A DNA stretch of 64,000 bases from the NCBI GenBank assembly GCA_911728435.2, contig OU452210.1, positions 13,392,001 through 13,456,000 on the forward strand, in the 5' to 3' direction. This DNA comes from Apoderus coryli (Eukaryota; Arthropoda; Insecta; Coleoptera; Attelabidae). The notes below the pieces were generated by a model. It saw only the letters and a program-made list of their open reading frames with translations, was not told the origin of the DNA and ran no database searches. Shown one piece after another: positions 11,701-24,089 of this stretch (the first letter of the stretch is position 1; each line of letters opens with the position of its first letter). The translations under genes were made by a program, and so were the position numbers.

Positions 11701-13617
11701 CTGGGGCTAAGAGGAGTATTTACTGAATATTTATTCAGAACTTAAATTGACGCTAATTGATTTAAGATATGCTAGATGTAAACCTAGAGTTACTGTGAGT
11801 TTCCATGCAATTTTTCTACAGAATATGAAAATATTAGACTAGAAATAATTCAGTTAATTTTTCAAAATGGCTCTATCGTTTTAACTTACGTATTCATATA
11901 CGTACTTACTTCAGTTGACTTTTCCTTAACCGAATCTGCATTTATAAATCCTCTAAAGTACTATGTAAACATAAGGTATTATAATATATAAGTAAAATCC
12001 ATATATTCATGTCTTGAACTTTTCAGGAAATTTCAAACAAAATTTACATAAATTCAAACAATATACGCGCAAATAAAGTAAATCATGTTTATGTTATAAT
12101 ATAATAGTGGCTATATAACGTTATTTCTCTTTACTACTACATAAATTAGTGCATTGCCTTAATAAATTAGGAACTGTGCAGGCATTACAAATCACACGCC
12201 ATTGCGAACTGAAGATACCTTGATACCACCCATCAATGATGCGACAAAGTGTTGATTTGGTGATAATGTAATTTTTAAATTGCGTACCAAAATTCGTTAC
12301 CTAAAACTCTTTGTCTGTTTCACTTCTTCAGCTAGATTTCCTAATTTTCTTTATTTTTTTTTATAATATAGAAGAATCGATAAATTATACATTACCATGT
12401 TCTGTAATTTGGTTGAGAACTGAATAGAAATTTCTGTCTACAAGAATTACAAAGCATAAACGTAGTTAAACAAAGTATACCGACCTAATGCAAATAAAAT
12501 GACACACCAGTGCTATCAATGCCATTTTTTATGATACCATTCCAATTTGCCTTGTGAGACAAGAAGCATTTTATCGATGACTTCATTAAAAATACGCCTT
12601 GATTAATGCTAGCATTCATAAAAGAACTAGTTACAAAGTTAAGAAAGAGCCACAACGTTACTCGGAAAGTCTTAATGAGTTAGATTAATGACGGCAGGTT
12701 TTTCACAGTGTGGACTTGTTAAGTCTGTATATTTCATTAATCAAACGCAGTTTTGGTTTTTGTTTTTGCATTACTATTATTTACCAGAAGTGTATTTATA
12801 ATTATTTGCATGTTATCCATCCTTAGAGATTAATAGAATTATTTTTGCTAAGGATAAGCGCTTTAATAGGTTTTGGAATGCTTTTGACTTGGTGGATTGG
12901 TAGTGGCTGCAATCTTGTTAATAAAACAGAACATGTTGATCATAAGTTACTATTATGATTCATTAATTTATTTTACCATACGATTGCTCGAAGCAATAGA
13001 CGATTTACTATTGACCATTCGTAAAAACTATGCATAATAATAACAATACATTCGGTAATTTGAGCGAGTGTGCATGTGTACTCAAATATCTTCCATTAAA
13101 TGGATAATTGTTCAATTTGGCTATTTAATATGTGTTACGTTTGTAAGTGGAAATGACATTAAATTGGCAATTTTGGTATACCATAGAGCGACAAAAGATA
13201 ATACTTAATACAATATAGAACAAAGCTCATATGAACAATAATATCATAATACAACTATTCCGATTTGGGAAACAATTACAAACTAATAACATGGTATATT
13301 AATACAGCTGCTTTACGGCTAAATGGCTTAGTTTGGCGTCAAATGATTGTTGACAAATATTTGAAATTATCCACTGTTAATTGTTATGCAATCAGGTGAA
13401 GCTATAGATCAGTAATTAACTTTAAATATGTTTCACATTTCTATTTTATTCAAATAACCAATAAATATGTATTTAATTAAAACTTTGTAAATTGACGCGT
13501 AATACCACCTCATTATTTATGGTAAGGTTCGTGAGTAGTTTGGTGAAACTGGCTGCAACAAAAAGAAATCCAGTTCAACGTGAACACAGTAATGATAAAA
13601 CACATCATAAACAATCA
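5722..13617. other. Long gene-free AT-rich stretch
   Basis: No coding exon with splice support was recognised. Short open frames (5746-5976, 8352-8552, 8945-9169, 9921-10127) lack family motifs. At 11530-11590 there is a CCTGAGGAAG...AGAAACGTAGTAC motif like the degenerate hammerhead-type hairpins described elsewhere. The remainder appears to be ordinary AT-rich intergenic DNA. Confidence 0.5.
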
Positions 13618-13622
13618 AAAGA

Positions 13623-14072
13623 GTAGGTTTTACTGTTTTGGATACTTTTCGATTAGCTTATTATACTTTAAGTGGCGATTGAAATGGATCAAAAATTACT
13701 TCGGCTATTGAAGATTTAGATTATATATTGAAGGGGATATTAGGATTAATTATTTTAGTAGTTTTATCTGGTAGTTATTTATTATGGGTTTATTTTCCGA
13801 CACCTTATTTTATTTGTTTAACAGTTTTACTTAAGCTCATAGTATTGGGGTTAGTCCTTTTAGGATCATGGCTAGGCCATGAGATTTCTCAATTTTTCTT
13901 AGATTATGATTGTAAATCTTTATCAAATGACGGCCATGAAGTTTTTATTGACAATTTAATTTTTTTTTTTTTTGTATTAGGTACTTGTTTATTGAGTAAT
14001 TTTTTAATTTTTTTATTGTTCTACTTAAATAGCTTAAAATTTAAGAGCACAATATTGAAGATATTGAGGTAA
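13623..14072 (+). pseudogene. ND5: Mitochondrial NADH dehydrogenase subunit 5 fragment (NUMT)
   Basis: Complex I subunit 5 in mitochondria, here a nuclear pseudogene. In the invertebrate mitochondrial code it reads through VGFTVLDTFRLAYYTLSGDW (Trp encoded by TGA) and then the diagnostic FPTPYFICL, GSWLGHEIS and a hydrophobic C-terminal helix. The open part from 13728 is also open in the standard code. Between the GHEIS segment and the stop only about 70 residues remain, shorter than my recollection of the insect ND5 C-terminus, so an internal deletion is inferred. Its last codons overlap the trnF sequence. Only the C-terminal quarter of ND5 was inserted or retained. Confidence 0.85.
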
Positions 14073-14091
14073 TATTTATTATTTTTAAGTA
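14023..14091 (+). tRNA. trnF: Mitochondrial-type tRNA-Phe (GAA), NUMT copy
   Basis: Folds as a cloverleaf. The acceptor is ACTTAAA (14023-14029) with TTTAAGT (14084-14090) and discriminator A. The anticodon stem CAATA/TATTG closes loop TTGAAGA with anticodon GAA at 14057-14059. A D-arm GCTT/GAGC type helix and an AT-rich T-arm are present. It sits right after ND5, as in insect mitochondria. As a NUMT it is probably not functional. Confidence 0.85.
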
Positions 14092-14151
14092 TTTATAAGA
14101 TAAAATCTAATTTTACAATGAAAATGTAGGGTTTTGGTTAAACTATATAAA
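14092..14151 (-). tRNA. trnE: Mitochondrial-type tRNA-Glu (TTC), NUMT copy
   Basis: On the minus strand it begins TTTATATAGTTTAACC and has anticodon loop TTTTCAT (TTC at 14122-14120) in a TACA/TGTA stem. It ends TTATAAA, pairing with the 5' end apart from one mismatch. It abuts trnF on the other strand, the standard insect mitochondrial order. Probably inert in the nucleus. Confidence 0.8.
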
Positions 14152-17109
14152 CAGAGATTAAAACAGAGTTTCACTGGTTAAAAATTAAGTTAATCAAAAT
14201 TACACTATTCATCAAAGCTCAGTTTATATTTAATTTTTGGCCAGGATCTATAAAAATCTTGTCCCAATTCCGCTCTGCAACATCTTCAAATCAGAAAAAC
14301 TTGTCGCAAGTTTAACGAACCATTCTCTAGCGCATTTTCTTCAAAACCTACGAAGGGAAGTTTACTCAATAATAGACTAAAATCAACTAGATCAAAAGCT
14401 TTACTGTGACCAAGTAAAACCAATAAAACTGGCAATGTCATTAGTTACCCTGTTAGTTTAACAATGCAATGGGGTAGAAAGAGTTCTGATTCAGAATCCA
14501 AATCCCAGTTTGTAGTGAAGCTAATGATGGGGCTAAGCGTAAAATGTGTCATAGGAGGCAATAGTTGCAATGTTAAGTATATTTTATCGATTAAGAAAAT
14601 ATATTATGTTAAAAATCTTATTTTATTGGTGAAAAACAAATAAACAAACAAAACAATCCAGATTTTGTTTAATCATTACAACTAACCCTCTCTTTCTCTA
14701 TTTGGTTTATTAAAGTCTAATGTCAAGATAATATATAAATTTTCTATAAAAAAAATTACAAGCCCTTCGCTCCCTTACAATTACAACTACATCATATGTA
14801 CTAGCAAAGCTTCTTTGGTACTAGAGTACAATTCAAACTATTTTTCGCGAAAATCGCACAGCTCTATTATTATCCAATTATTTTTTATATGTTAAAAACT
14901 ACTGTACAATTATTTTCTTTTTTTTTTTTGAGATGCGAGATGTCTCACTTTGATCCTAGTTATGTTTAGAACATGTCACTCCGACGACCCTTTTATCAGA
15001 TTTTCATTTTGGCTTAAAATGATATACTGGAGCTCTTATTCTTTTATTTTTTGTTGCTTGTTCGTCGTTTTCAGTAAATGGCCATCCCTTTTAAACATAT
15101 TGTCATCTAAATCGCATATTTTTTCTTAGGGTCAACTAATAATCCAGATATCAAGAGAGCTGAAAATACACAGTTTTTCTGACGATATTTTTTTAATGCA
15201 AGCAAGGATTATCTCTGTTTTTTTTTTAAATCGGGAATCGCTGTGCCAATTTTATATATGCAAAGTCCGAACCAAAACTTTTTTGTTTTTGTTTAGAATT
15301 CTCCTAGAATCATGAAGTTTTATAATAAATTCAAAATACGAATTCCTACTTTCCCATCTCTAGTTCCCAGTATTTAGGACACTCCTGAACTTTTTTTTAA
15401 TTATCTTGGCTCCATTTCATATTAAAATTTCTATGAAACGATCTCATAAATATCGTGTACAAAAATTCGAAAAGGCGGTCATGGATATTTTAATTCTGTT
15501 CTAATTTCTATACACTTATGCTAACTTTTTACACTAAAAGGTCGTTATATGAAAGCAACTTTTGCGTCTTCTTTTCTTTTTAAACAAAAAATTAAAACTC
15601 TTTTAATGCATAATTAGGATGATGAAAAAATGTATTATATTTACATATATTTTATCCAGATCATCCACAGATTTGTCGACATATCCATAAGGAAAGTTTG
15701 GCCTTTTGTAAAGCCCTTTCCAGTACAAACCACAGATATTTCACCTCTGTCTCATATGCTAGGTATATTCTTTCCGTAGGTACTTTGCAACTATATCTAA
15801 TTTAAACTTACGACCTCACTTATTAAAAATGTTCACGATCTAGAACAATTTTATTTACTGAAACTATCAAGACATAAATTAAGTTTAATTTACTGTAAAT
15901 ATCAGTAGTTAAGTAGATTTATGAAGAACTATCTGAAGAGCACTTTTTATTTTAACAATTAAAATATTTTTCTACTAGTGTTAATGCGAAACGAACACAT
16001 AAGAAGTTGTTATATCAGTTCTTACTTTTATAAAATTGTTTCTTGTGTTGCAGGAAGTTAACTTCATTTGATTTCATTTTGTAATAATTGTAAAAGACAA
16101 TGGAAAGGAAGCGAGAGCAAAGAATAAAAAAAAGAGGAAATTATAACATTTTAATTGCTCTTAGCGGAATCTTAAATGATGTTTAATAATTACTGTAAGC
16201 TGTTTTACTGTTATCTTTTGGCAAACATTATTATTTACTGTCCCATGCATTATCCAAGTAAGCAGATATAGTGCACATAAATATTTTTACTAGACAATGA
16301 TAATTATGCCTTGTAGTCAGTCCTCATTTTTATTCACAAATGGTTCATTTTTCTTTAGAACTTGTCAGACTAATTTAAAATAAAACCTCAAGTAAATTAA
16401 TTGTTTCTACAGTCCATGTGATAAACCAATACCATCCAAATACTAATTACTATTGAGGAAGAATCACATTACATTAAATATGTGCAACAAAAGCTCCACA
16501 GCTGTGAGTATATTTTCCAAATTTCCACATTCATCAGTGATGATGCCGTGGTTGACGAAATCCAAAGCAATCATACTATTTTAGTACAACAGCATGAAAA
16601 CTAGGCAATGCCTTTGTATAGAAAGGCACCTGAACGGTTGTCTTTAACTATTCACGATCGAACATTAATTTTGGATGAAAAAGGCGAGGATGAAGTGCTT
16701 CGTGTGCGAACAACTTTCATTGGATTTGATCAAATGGAAAAATGTGAATTTCGAGTTTTGAAAATATTAAAAAACATTATAATTAGAAAAATACTTAGTA
16801 ATACTGGAGTTCGGAAAATGTGGATTGTTTATTGTGATAGACAGTGACGCATCCAGTAAGTTATAAAACTTTATTTTGAAAACGAAATAGAAAATAGTAC
16901 ATATCAGTAAGCTATCGCCTGCAATTCGGATATAGATTGAAAACTCGAAACCAATGTAAGTTTATTTCATGAAATAGGTATTTTAAAACTTCTGTTTGTT
17001 ATTGTAAGACAATGTAGTTGCAGCATTCGGCATTTACCTGAAGTTAAAATGTGAATTTTGAATGGAGTTTATAACTGGTTTTATTTATTTATTTCATGAG
17101 ATTTATTAG
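14152..17109. other. No gene supported
   Basis: AT-rich. An open frame at 16608-16847 (79 aa, MPLYRKAPERLSLTIHDRTL...) has normal-looking amino-acid composition and a preceding open stretch broken by a stop at about 16600. It resembles no family I can name and could be a transposon fragment. Nothing else was recognised. Confidence 0.45.
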
Positions 17110-17440
17110 CAAACTTCTTGAATCAACCCCGACACAAAATATTTTTTTTAGTAGTAATTGGAGATCCAACGGAATCAAACTTTTCTACAGCTAAATATTT
17201 TATGTATGCTGGTGGGACTAATGCCTAATGTTGTCTGAATCTCACATTATGTTACATGACAATCTTGCGTGATCAGCATCAAAGTTTTCAGGCATGACAA
17301 CTGATTTTGAACCACCATCACAAACTTCGTCAGTGAGAGAATAACGCTCATGTTGTTATACCAGCGTTTCACGGTTCCAGTGGTGCACTGAGAAATTTCT
17401 TCAGAGGAGAGATTCACAAACTCAGCTTTACGATTTTAGA
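17110..17440 (-). pseudogene. mariner transposase fragment, degenerate
   Basis: Read on the minus strand, shifting frames give KAEFVNLSSEEISQ, SLTDEVCDGGSKSVVMPENFDAD, then EIQTTLGISPTSIHKIF and FRWISNYY. These correspond to the N-terminal helix-turn-helix half of a mariner transposase, whose usual pattern is GRPKSVVVPENIDAV...EIxxxLGIS.TSIHSIL...RWIP. In-frame stops and frameshifts make it a dead relic. The catalytic DDD part is not visible downstream. Confidence 0.75.
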
Positions 17441-19815
17441 CTATTTTCTACGAAAGCGTAGAAGGGCCATACAAAATATTGTTTTCAAAATTCTGGTTAG
17501 TCATGGTTTATTAGATGGTTCACGATTTAATAAAAAAAAATCATAAAAATTAAATACTTAATTAAAAATGAAAACATTGTTTTGTTACAAAAGCTAGTAA
17601 ACACAAATTGCTGTTGGAATTACGACAGCTGCTGAATGAAAACGCAACTAGCAGCGATGAGAAACTAACTGATTGTTATCTGCAAATTATGATTTATTGT
17701 TATCCTCAGCTATCGGTTATACAACAATAATTCTATTTCAATAATTGCTTATACGCGTAGTTAAATTACATCGCAATCATTATATTTATTGGTTTTAAAT
17801 TGATAAGAATGATCATGGCATAATTATGCTTGCTATTCGCATTTGAATCGAGTCGAGTTACAAATATTCTTTTTACCGGTAGCCTATTTATGTTTGGTGA
17901 GGATTGAAATCACTATTTCTCAAACAGTGGCCCTCCTGTTTTTTAAGTTTACGCCTCTGTTCCAAAAATTAATTTCTGGATAGCATCATAACTTGTACGC
18001 GACCAAAAATTTATTTCATATTCATAAAAATCTCATAGTATATAAATATAAAAATAAAAACACCTATCAATATACGAAATTGTTTCAATAAAATCACACA
18101 TACAAGGTAGTTATTACATTGTCCCGATATTACTTTTTTTATATTTTTTAAATATTCTGAATAAAGTGCCGTGTTGATATTGAACATATCGTGTTTTTGT
18201 TTATTATAAAATGCATAAAGGTAGAAATAATAAAACACAAATAATTGGTGTTTGTGAATAACTAAAAGTAGAAACAATTTGGTGGCATTCGGCATGAAAT
18301 TCTACAGACTTTAAATAAACACAGGAGTTTGGTTAAAGTCAAATTATCCTGGATTAAAATGAAAGCTGGCAGACCAACGAAGACATATAACTATTACTAC
18401 ATAGTCAGATCGATACATATCAATATCAATCCAGAAGATAGATAAATCATATATACCTTGTTGTAATTGTTTGAATATATGACTATATCGGGTCAGAACG
18501 CTGACGACTTCATAAAAAGAACAGATTTTAATTGATGCTGATGATTCTAAATAGGAAAAAATACAACCAAAAGACTATGGTTTTATACCAAATTCATTAA
18601 TATTACCTAACGAACACAGTCAAAAATACAGATGTGCTTAGTCAATTTGTGTTCTGTATATTTTAAATAAACGCTCGTATCAAAGGTTTCTTAGAATTTC
18701 AAGTTATTATATAGGGTGTCGACAATTCATTCATAAATTTCACCACAATCCCATTCACCTAATATGACATTTAGTTATTCTTTGTAGCTTTTTCTGTCAA
18801 AAACCGATATGCAATTATTAGTTTACTATATCTAGTGATATTATGCGATAACAACAAGCTGTGAATGTTGGTTTAAATAAATATATCCAATCATAAATTT
18901 ACTCAGCTTAAATTAATTATAACGCTGTAAATCATGCACCATCCATCAATATTCAATATTGTTTGTTTGATTTGCATCATGGCTTTATAATTTTATTTAA
19001 AAAATATGAAAATGTATGACAAGTCGGCCAAAAACTCCATCTTTTACAGTTTATACTGGGCCATTTACTTTTGCTCAAAATCTAGAATCTAGAGGCTCTT
19101 TTATCGGCACATCATATCCAAACAACAACCTTGATTCAGACCATAGTTTATTCAAGCCGCCATTGATTTTATGTGTTTTAGGGAGTTCCTTTTGTAAATA
19201 ATTTGCATTTGCTGGGTAGAACAGTTTTCTTTTTGTTATAAAAATAATAAAATTTATCTTACCCTTAAGTCGATTAGTAAACAACCAGAATAGCAGAATT
19301 CTGTAATTCATGATCCTGCAAAAGAAAAATGATATTTTTTATTAGTCTACACAAATATAACATACGAGTAATGTTTCTTTTGAAAAATCTCTCATAATAT
19401 ATAATATCTAAGTGAATAAGATATACAGCAACATTACTTAACAAGAAAAAGTATGAGGCAAAAACTAAAAACGGTTACAATTTCCTGTTTCATATAAATA
19501 TAAAAACCATTATGTTCGCTTTATTTATTGCACTTTTTTACAACAAAAACTTACATTTTATATACTTGTCTACCTTTTTTATACCAGAAAGCAAGCAGCA
19601 TGTTTAAACCACAGATGTATAAAGAATTTGGTAAAACCTTTGATTATTTTACTTTTAGAATCATGGTCACAGCTATAGAGTACAAGTAAACATAAGTAAA
19701 TGGAAATTTTTGATTATAATTTTTTATATTATTTTTTACTCTTTATTCATAAGTTACATACATAAGTACATAGAATGCGTCAAGAATTGAAGGAAATTAC
19801 ATATAAAAATAGAAT
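17441..19815. other. No gene supported
   Basis: AT-rich intergenic DNA. The open frames at 18011-18295 (minus) and the overlapping pair at 19016-19311 have no recognised domain. TATAGGGTGTC at about 18713 looks like a transposon terminus of the CAGGGTG type, but no partner end was found. Confidence 0.45.
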
Positions 19816-19940
19816 TATATAAAAGACACATATTGTAAAATTACATTACAGAATCAAGCACGAATTCAACAAATTGTATAAAAGACACACATATTATAAA
19901 ATTAAAATTAAATTACAGAGTCAAGCATGAATTGAACAAT
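19816..19940. repeat. Tandem duplication of about 60 bp at a non-LTR 3' end
   Basis: Two diverged copies of a unit starting TATAAAAGACACA(CA)TATT and including CAGA(A/G)TCAAGCA(C/T)GAATT, at about 19818-19875 and 19876-19940. The upper copy contains the stop codon of the adjacent minus-strand retrotransposon ORF, so the second is a duplicate of its 3' end. Tandem 3'-UTR repeats are common in non-LTR elements. Confidence 0.65.
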
Positions 19941-20300
19941 CAAAATATTCACTCAGTGAATAAAAGCTGTTATCCAGCAGCCAATTTCTGACTTCATTTT
20001 TAAATTTACTGGCGGTATTTATTAATTTCAAGCGTAGAGGCAAATTATTGAAAATTTTTATAGGCATTATATAAGAACTATTCGCTGAAAGGGAGAGTCT
20101 GTCTAATAAATCGTTTGCAGGACTTTTGTAGTAAATAGTAGACTACTCGAAAGACTCACTGGGTAGCGAGTCCTACAGTTGTCAAATCTCAACAAAGAAG
20201 AAGCCTTTAAAAGTTTTACAAGTGAATTTGTTGTCCGGTTGAAATTCGTTGTGGGATAAAAATAAGTCATGTCTCATGGTTATCCCGCTATTGGTGGATA
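19921..20300 (-). pseudogene. Non-LTR retrotransposon ORF2 C-terminus
   Basis: On the minus strand the frame reads SYIMPIKIFNNLPLRLKLIN, then SKFKNEVRNWLLDNSFYSL and SEYFDCSIHA with a stop at 19923-19921. This is the typical extreme C-terminus of Jockey/CR1-like ORF2 proteins (NLP...F...L...L.....YS..E), following the reverse transcriptase. Upstream (20130-20300) related sequence is broken by stops. No reverse-transcriptase core is present, so this is a 5'-truncated, decayed insertion. Confidence 0.7.
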
Positions 20301-23300
20301 GTTATGTAAGATTACTCTAAAAGCTATTTTAGCATTTTATGACATAAAAAATGTCTTAAATATGTACATATGTGACATATCTGAGTAAAAAAACAGTCTG
20401 TCGTTTCGAAATATTTAATTGGTCTTTATTAATAATAAATAATATTCATAAGGTGCTTTATATGCCTCCCATCTATTATCTAATCATACATTTTATGTAA
20501 CGTCATTTTGTTGCATGCGATGTAAATTTTTAATTGGTTCCGCAGACAGTCACCGCAACTTGCTATATATCATGATTTACTGCCATTTTGTTTCATATAC
20601 AGATTGTCTCAATTCATATTTTTGGAACAAGTCAAGTTTTTGTTTCATTCATTTTTGCTAAATGTGAACAAATAAAAATTACTATAAAAATTCTCTGAAT
20701 TTTCAATCTGAAAATTGTTACACCAAGAGAAAAATCTTTGTTTTCGTGGCCCTGGTTATGACGATACCGAATGTACAATGGTTTGTAACTAAAAAATCTT
20801 TGCCATTGTATTCGATTGAAATTTTCAATTTCAATTCATTTTTTGTCATGGAATTAGCGTTTCTTATCAATAATCTTGTAAAAAGGCAAACAAATATGAG
20901 AGGAATTTATCCTGAATAATAATTGGAAGAGTGTCAGGTAGACCATCTAAAATTTTCATTTTTAATGGCGTCCTTGAACGAAATTCTGAGCTGCAAATTT
21001 TATAAGCGCCTAAAACTAAATTTATTTTAACGATCGAGTGGAAAGATTAAATAAATTTAATGAATTTGAAACGATTTATCATGTTACATTTTCACGAACA
21101 TGGGAAACTCTAGTAACGAAAGTTCAGAAAACTGCTTCTAATAGTTTTCAATTGAGAATGAAAATTTGTAATTAATTATTATCCATGTAGTGTATTAAAA
21201 ATTTGTGCGCATAAGTCCTATACTTGTTTCAATGAAATTAGCGAAAAAAAATGGTATATTTGATTGTATTTAGCTATAGGTGGAGCATTTTTATAATATA
21301 TTTTCTCATATACTCGATTAAACTTAGTATAATAGTTTAAGGCAAATGCTTGGATCGATTTGTTAACTGGAAAAGTTTTAGCTCATGTGATAAAATCTCT
21401 TATTTGGCGAGGGTCTTGTGTTATTTTTTATTAAAGTAATTACTCCCTCACATAAATATAAAATAATCATTACATGGAATGAGGAGTAATTGATTTTACC
21501 ATCTATATGCCAATATAGTAATTTCAAAAGCTTAAAAATTATTGTAATACGCTCCAATCGAAAAAAATGTCTTGCATAGAAATACAATGAGTTCTATGAA
21601 ATATCTAGTATGTCGCAGGTTTTGAATTCTCGATTTATTCCAATTTTTTGAATAACTTGTTTACTCTGACCATTTGCTTCTAAAGAGATAGTCAAATGAT
21701 ACAAGTTCAACCTGCAAGTAATATTGTTAATGAATGAAAATAAAATCAATAATTATTTCAACAATATGAGGATTATTAATATTACGCCTGTTTTTAATGC
21801 TAATTATTAACATAAAATATGTTCATTTGTTCGAAACTGAGAGCCCTTTGCTATAAAACGTATTTGATGAAATTTGCATTAAATATAAATTGAATGCTAT
21901 ATAATAAATAAAGATGAATTAATTTATCAACCATACTCACTATTAAATATTATTTAACGTTGCTGTGACTAATGGCCATAGAGTAAATATCATTAGTCAA
22001 TAATTTACAAAAATGGTTTAAATAGATAATTTCTATGAAGAGGGTTTTACAAATTACAGTAAAAATATTTGTGCTATCTGTACAATCAATTTGTATTTTG
22101 GAAATTTCAGATCGATGTGTTATCAAAAAAATTAAGCACTGCCGGTTTAGCATTAAGTTCAGTTTCGAAAGAACTTAACTTGTCAACTTCCATAACAGTA
22201 TATTTTTCACTCTTCCCGAACTATCTGCTTAGAAACGCCGAACATGATCTTTGTCTGCCCGCCCCATCCTCCTAATTAATCAAAAGCTCGATTATACACA
22301 ACGCAAAAAAATGCACAACCATCTGCGAATAGAAATCAAATCATTTTCATCCCTTCCTAGATTCCATAAAACATACTTGTTGGAAAGAGCTTTTTATTCA
22401 GTGACTTTTTGAATATGTATTAATTTTTGACCGATTCACACACTGGATCATTATTGGTAGTTAGTTTGTCTTGTGTCTATTGTATATATTGTGTAATATA
22501 TAATTATTTTACTTTAAGTATCGTAATGAATTTATTTTTTTATTATTTTGACAATGTACATGTACAATATAGTGTATAGTAATAATTATTCTTATTTTTT
22601 GTATGTTTTGTTTAACTTAGTTATAATTTAAAATTATTGTGGTAAAAGTTTAAAATTTCTTTTTATGTAATATCATTTCGACTTGAAATAATTGCTGATA
22701 TGTTCTAGTTGACAAATATGACGGTAAAACCAGATCTAAAATGCAGAATTGTGGAATCCCCTCGTGGTAGTGCTCAGTAGGAATTACATTAAGGCTTTTG
22801 GACGCTCAATGATTAAAATTTCTAAGGAATTAAAGATAATTAGCGGATATCTGCAAGAGCATTGACGCAACCAACAACCAACCCTCGTATTTTTAGAAAA
22901 TGTTAAATAAAACGGTTGACAGGCAAATTATTATAAAGAAAATATTTTGGCTGTTTAATTAATTTAGAACATGTATGTGTTGAGTATAACAAATAAATAT
23001 AAAGTATAATAAGCAACTGACATGTATAAAAAGGGTGGTTTTGAGCTTCCGTAACCTACAAGAAACTGAGCGCTGCTGTAACTGCAGTAAAAACTCATAA
23101 TGTCATACATATTATATAAAATGATAATAAATTACTTCTCATTTTAGATTAATATTTATTTAGTGCACTGGTGGAATATAACCCAAAACGAATAGCAGAG
23201 CAAAAGATACGAAGCATTTATCAACATTTCAACGGTTTACACAAATATGCAATAATGCATTATACATTATGAAATATTAGGGTTTTTAGATTTAAATAAA

Positions 23301-23808
23301 AAATTGGGGTGATTTTCGTGTTGAAATTGCTTTAGGTATGAAACATGTATAATTGTCATAGGCTATTAACTGCGAAACTCCTAAAAGAGTACAACGCAGT
23401 AATAACGGCGCAATAATTTTACATTGACATGGTTCAAACCTTGTTCGACACAATTCATTTTAATTCTTAAATTAGAGCTGGAATAAACCTGAACTTGAAT
23501 AAATTCAAACTTGAATAAATTCAAACCAAGCAACCAGTAAAATCTGTTGCCAAGATTATTGAAGACTTTTCCAAGAAGTTCTTCCTGAATCGATCTGATT
23601 TCCTGAAAGCCAAATTATACGAGAGTATTAGCTTCAACCGGATGGAACTTTAACAAAAATTCCCTATAAACCCAAACAAACCCCATGCGTGTCCATCTAT
23701 TTTTCCAAATTTGCCTAAATATTTGTCCCCGAGGAACGAAAATGTGAACAAATCGAACGTTCCAAAGTAATTCAATTAATTATTCATAAAAGCCGATTTA
23801 ATTGGAAG
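20301..23808. other. No gene supported
   Basis: AT-rich DNA without recognisable exons. Open frames at 21378-21587, 21950-22153 and 22069-22275 overlap each other on opposite strands and lack motifs. No tRNA or repeat boundary was identified by eye. Confidence 0.45.
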
Positions 23809-24089
23809 TTTTTTTGTTGTAAATTGAACAAGGATTCTAGAAATATTTTTTGTTTCTAAAAAAATCAGTGGCGTACCATACTTTTCATTAAAATTGTGCG
23901 ATGATGTGCCAGTTCGCACGCAACTGGTGGAAGTACAATAATATTTTTGTGTAAAAATATGTATTTAAATTATCTATCTAAACGAGCCAAATTTTAAATT
24001 TCTAAAGTAGTTTTACTAATAAATTTGGAATTTTTTACAAAACGAAGCATTTTTTGAATATAGTTTATAAGACAAACTGTGGTTCTCTA
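23809..24089 (+). repeat. Dispersed repeat, left module copy 1
   Basis: About 280 bp closely resembling 32351-32610. Both copies start TTTTTTGTTGT.AATTGAACA, contain ATCAGTGGCGTACCATA and GTGCGA.GATGTG, then AACTGG or CACTGG, and end in TGTGGTTCTC. In the other copy this module leads straight into the 171-bp satellite; here it does not. An internal hairpin pairs CAGTGGCGT with ACGC(A/C)ACTG and resembles hAT-type terminal repeats. Confidence 0.8.

Larger units (their letters stand above)
13620..14151 (+). other. Nuclear insertion of mitochondrial DNA (NUMT): ND5-trnF-trnE
   Basis: A block in insect mitochondrial order: the end of ND5, then trnF on the same strand, then trnE on the opposite strand, directly abutting. 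This is the ancestral insect arrangement. An in-frame TGA at 13680-13682 falls where ND5 has Trp (mitochondrial code). The block is flanked on both sides by non-mitochondrial AT-rich DNA, and genes around the window are nuclear and spliced, so it is a nuclear copy and not mitochondrial contig sequence. I could not identify trnS1 beyond trnE, so about 14151 is taken as the right junction. Confidence 0.85.

Noticed and set aside
18713..18724. TATAGGGTGTC as a transposon left end
   Set aside because: No inverted partner within a few kilobases; similar single ends at 31408, 54070, 57182 and 63381 were also not paired, so no elements were called.
19016..19311. Overlapping open frames on both strands (61 and 78 aa)
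   Set aside because: Composition looks somewhat coding on the minus strand (LLFGYDVPIKEPLDSRF), but there is no known family and no neighbouring exon in phase.
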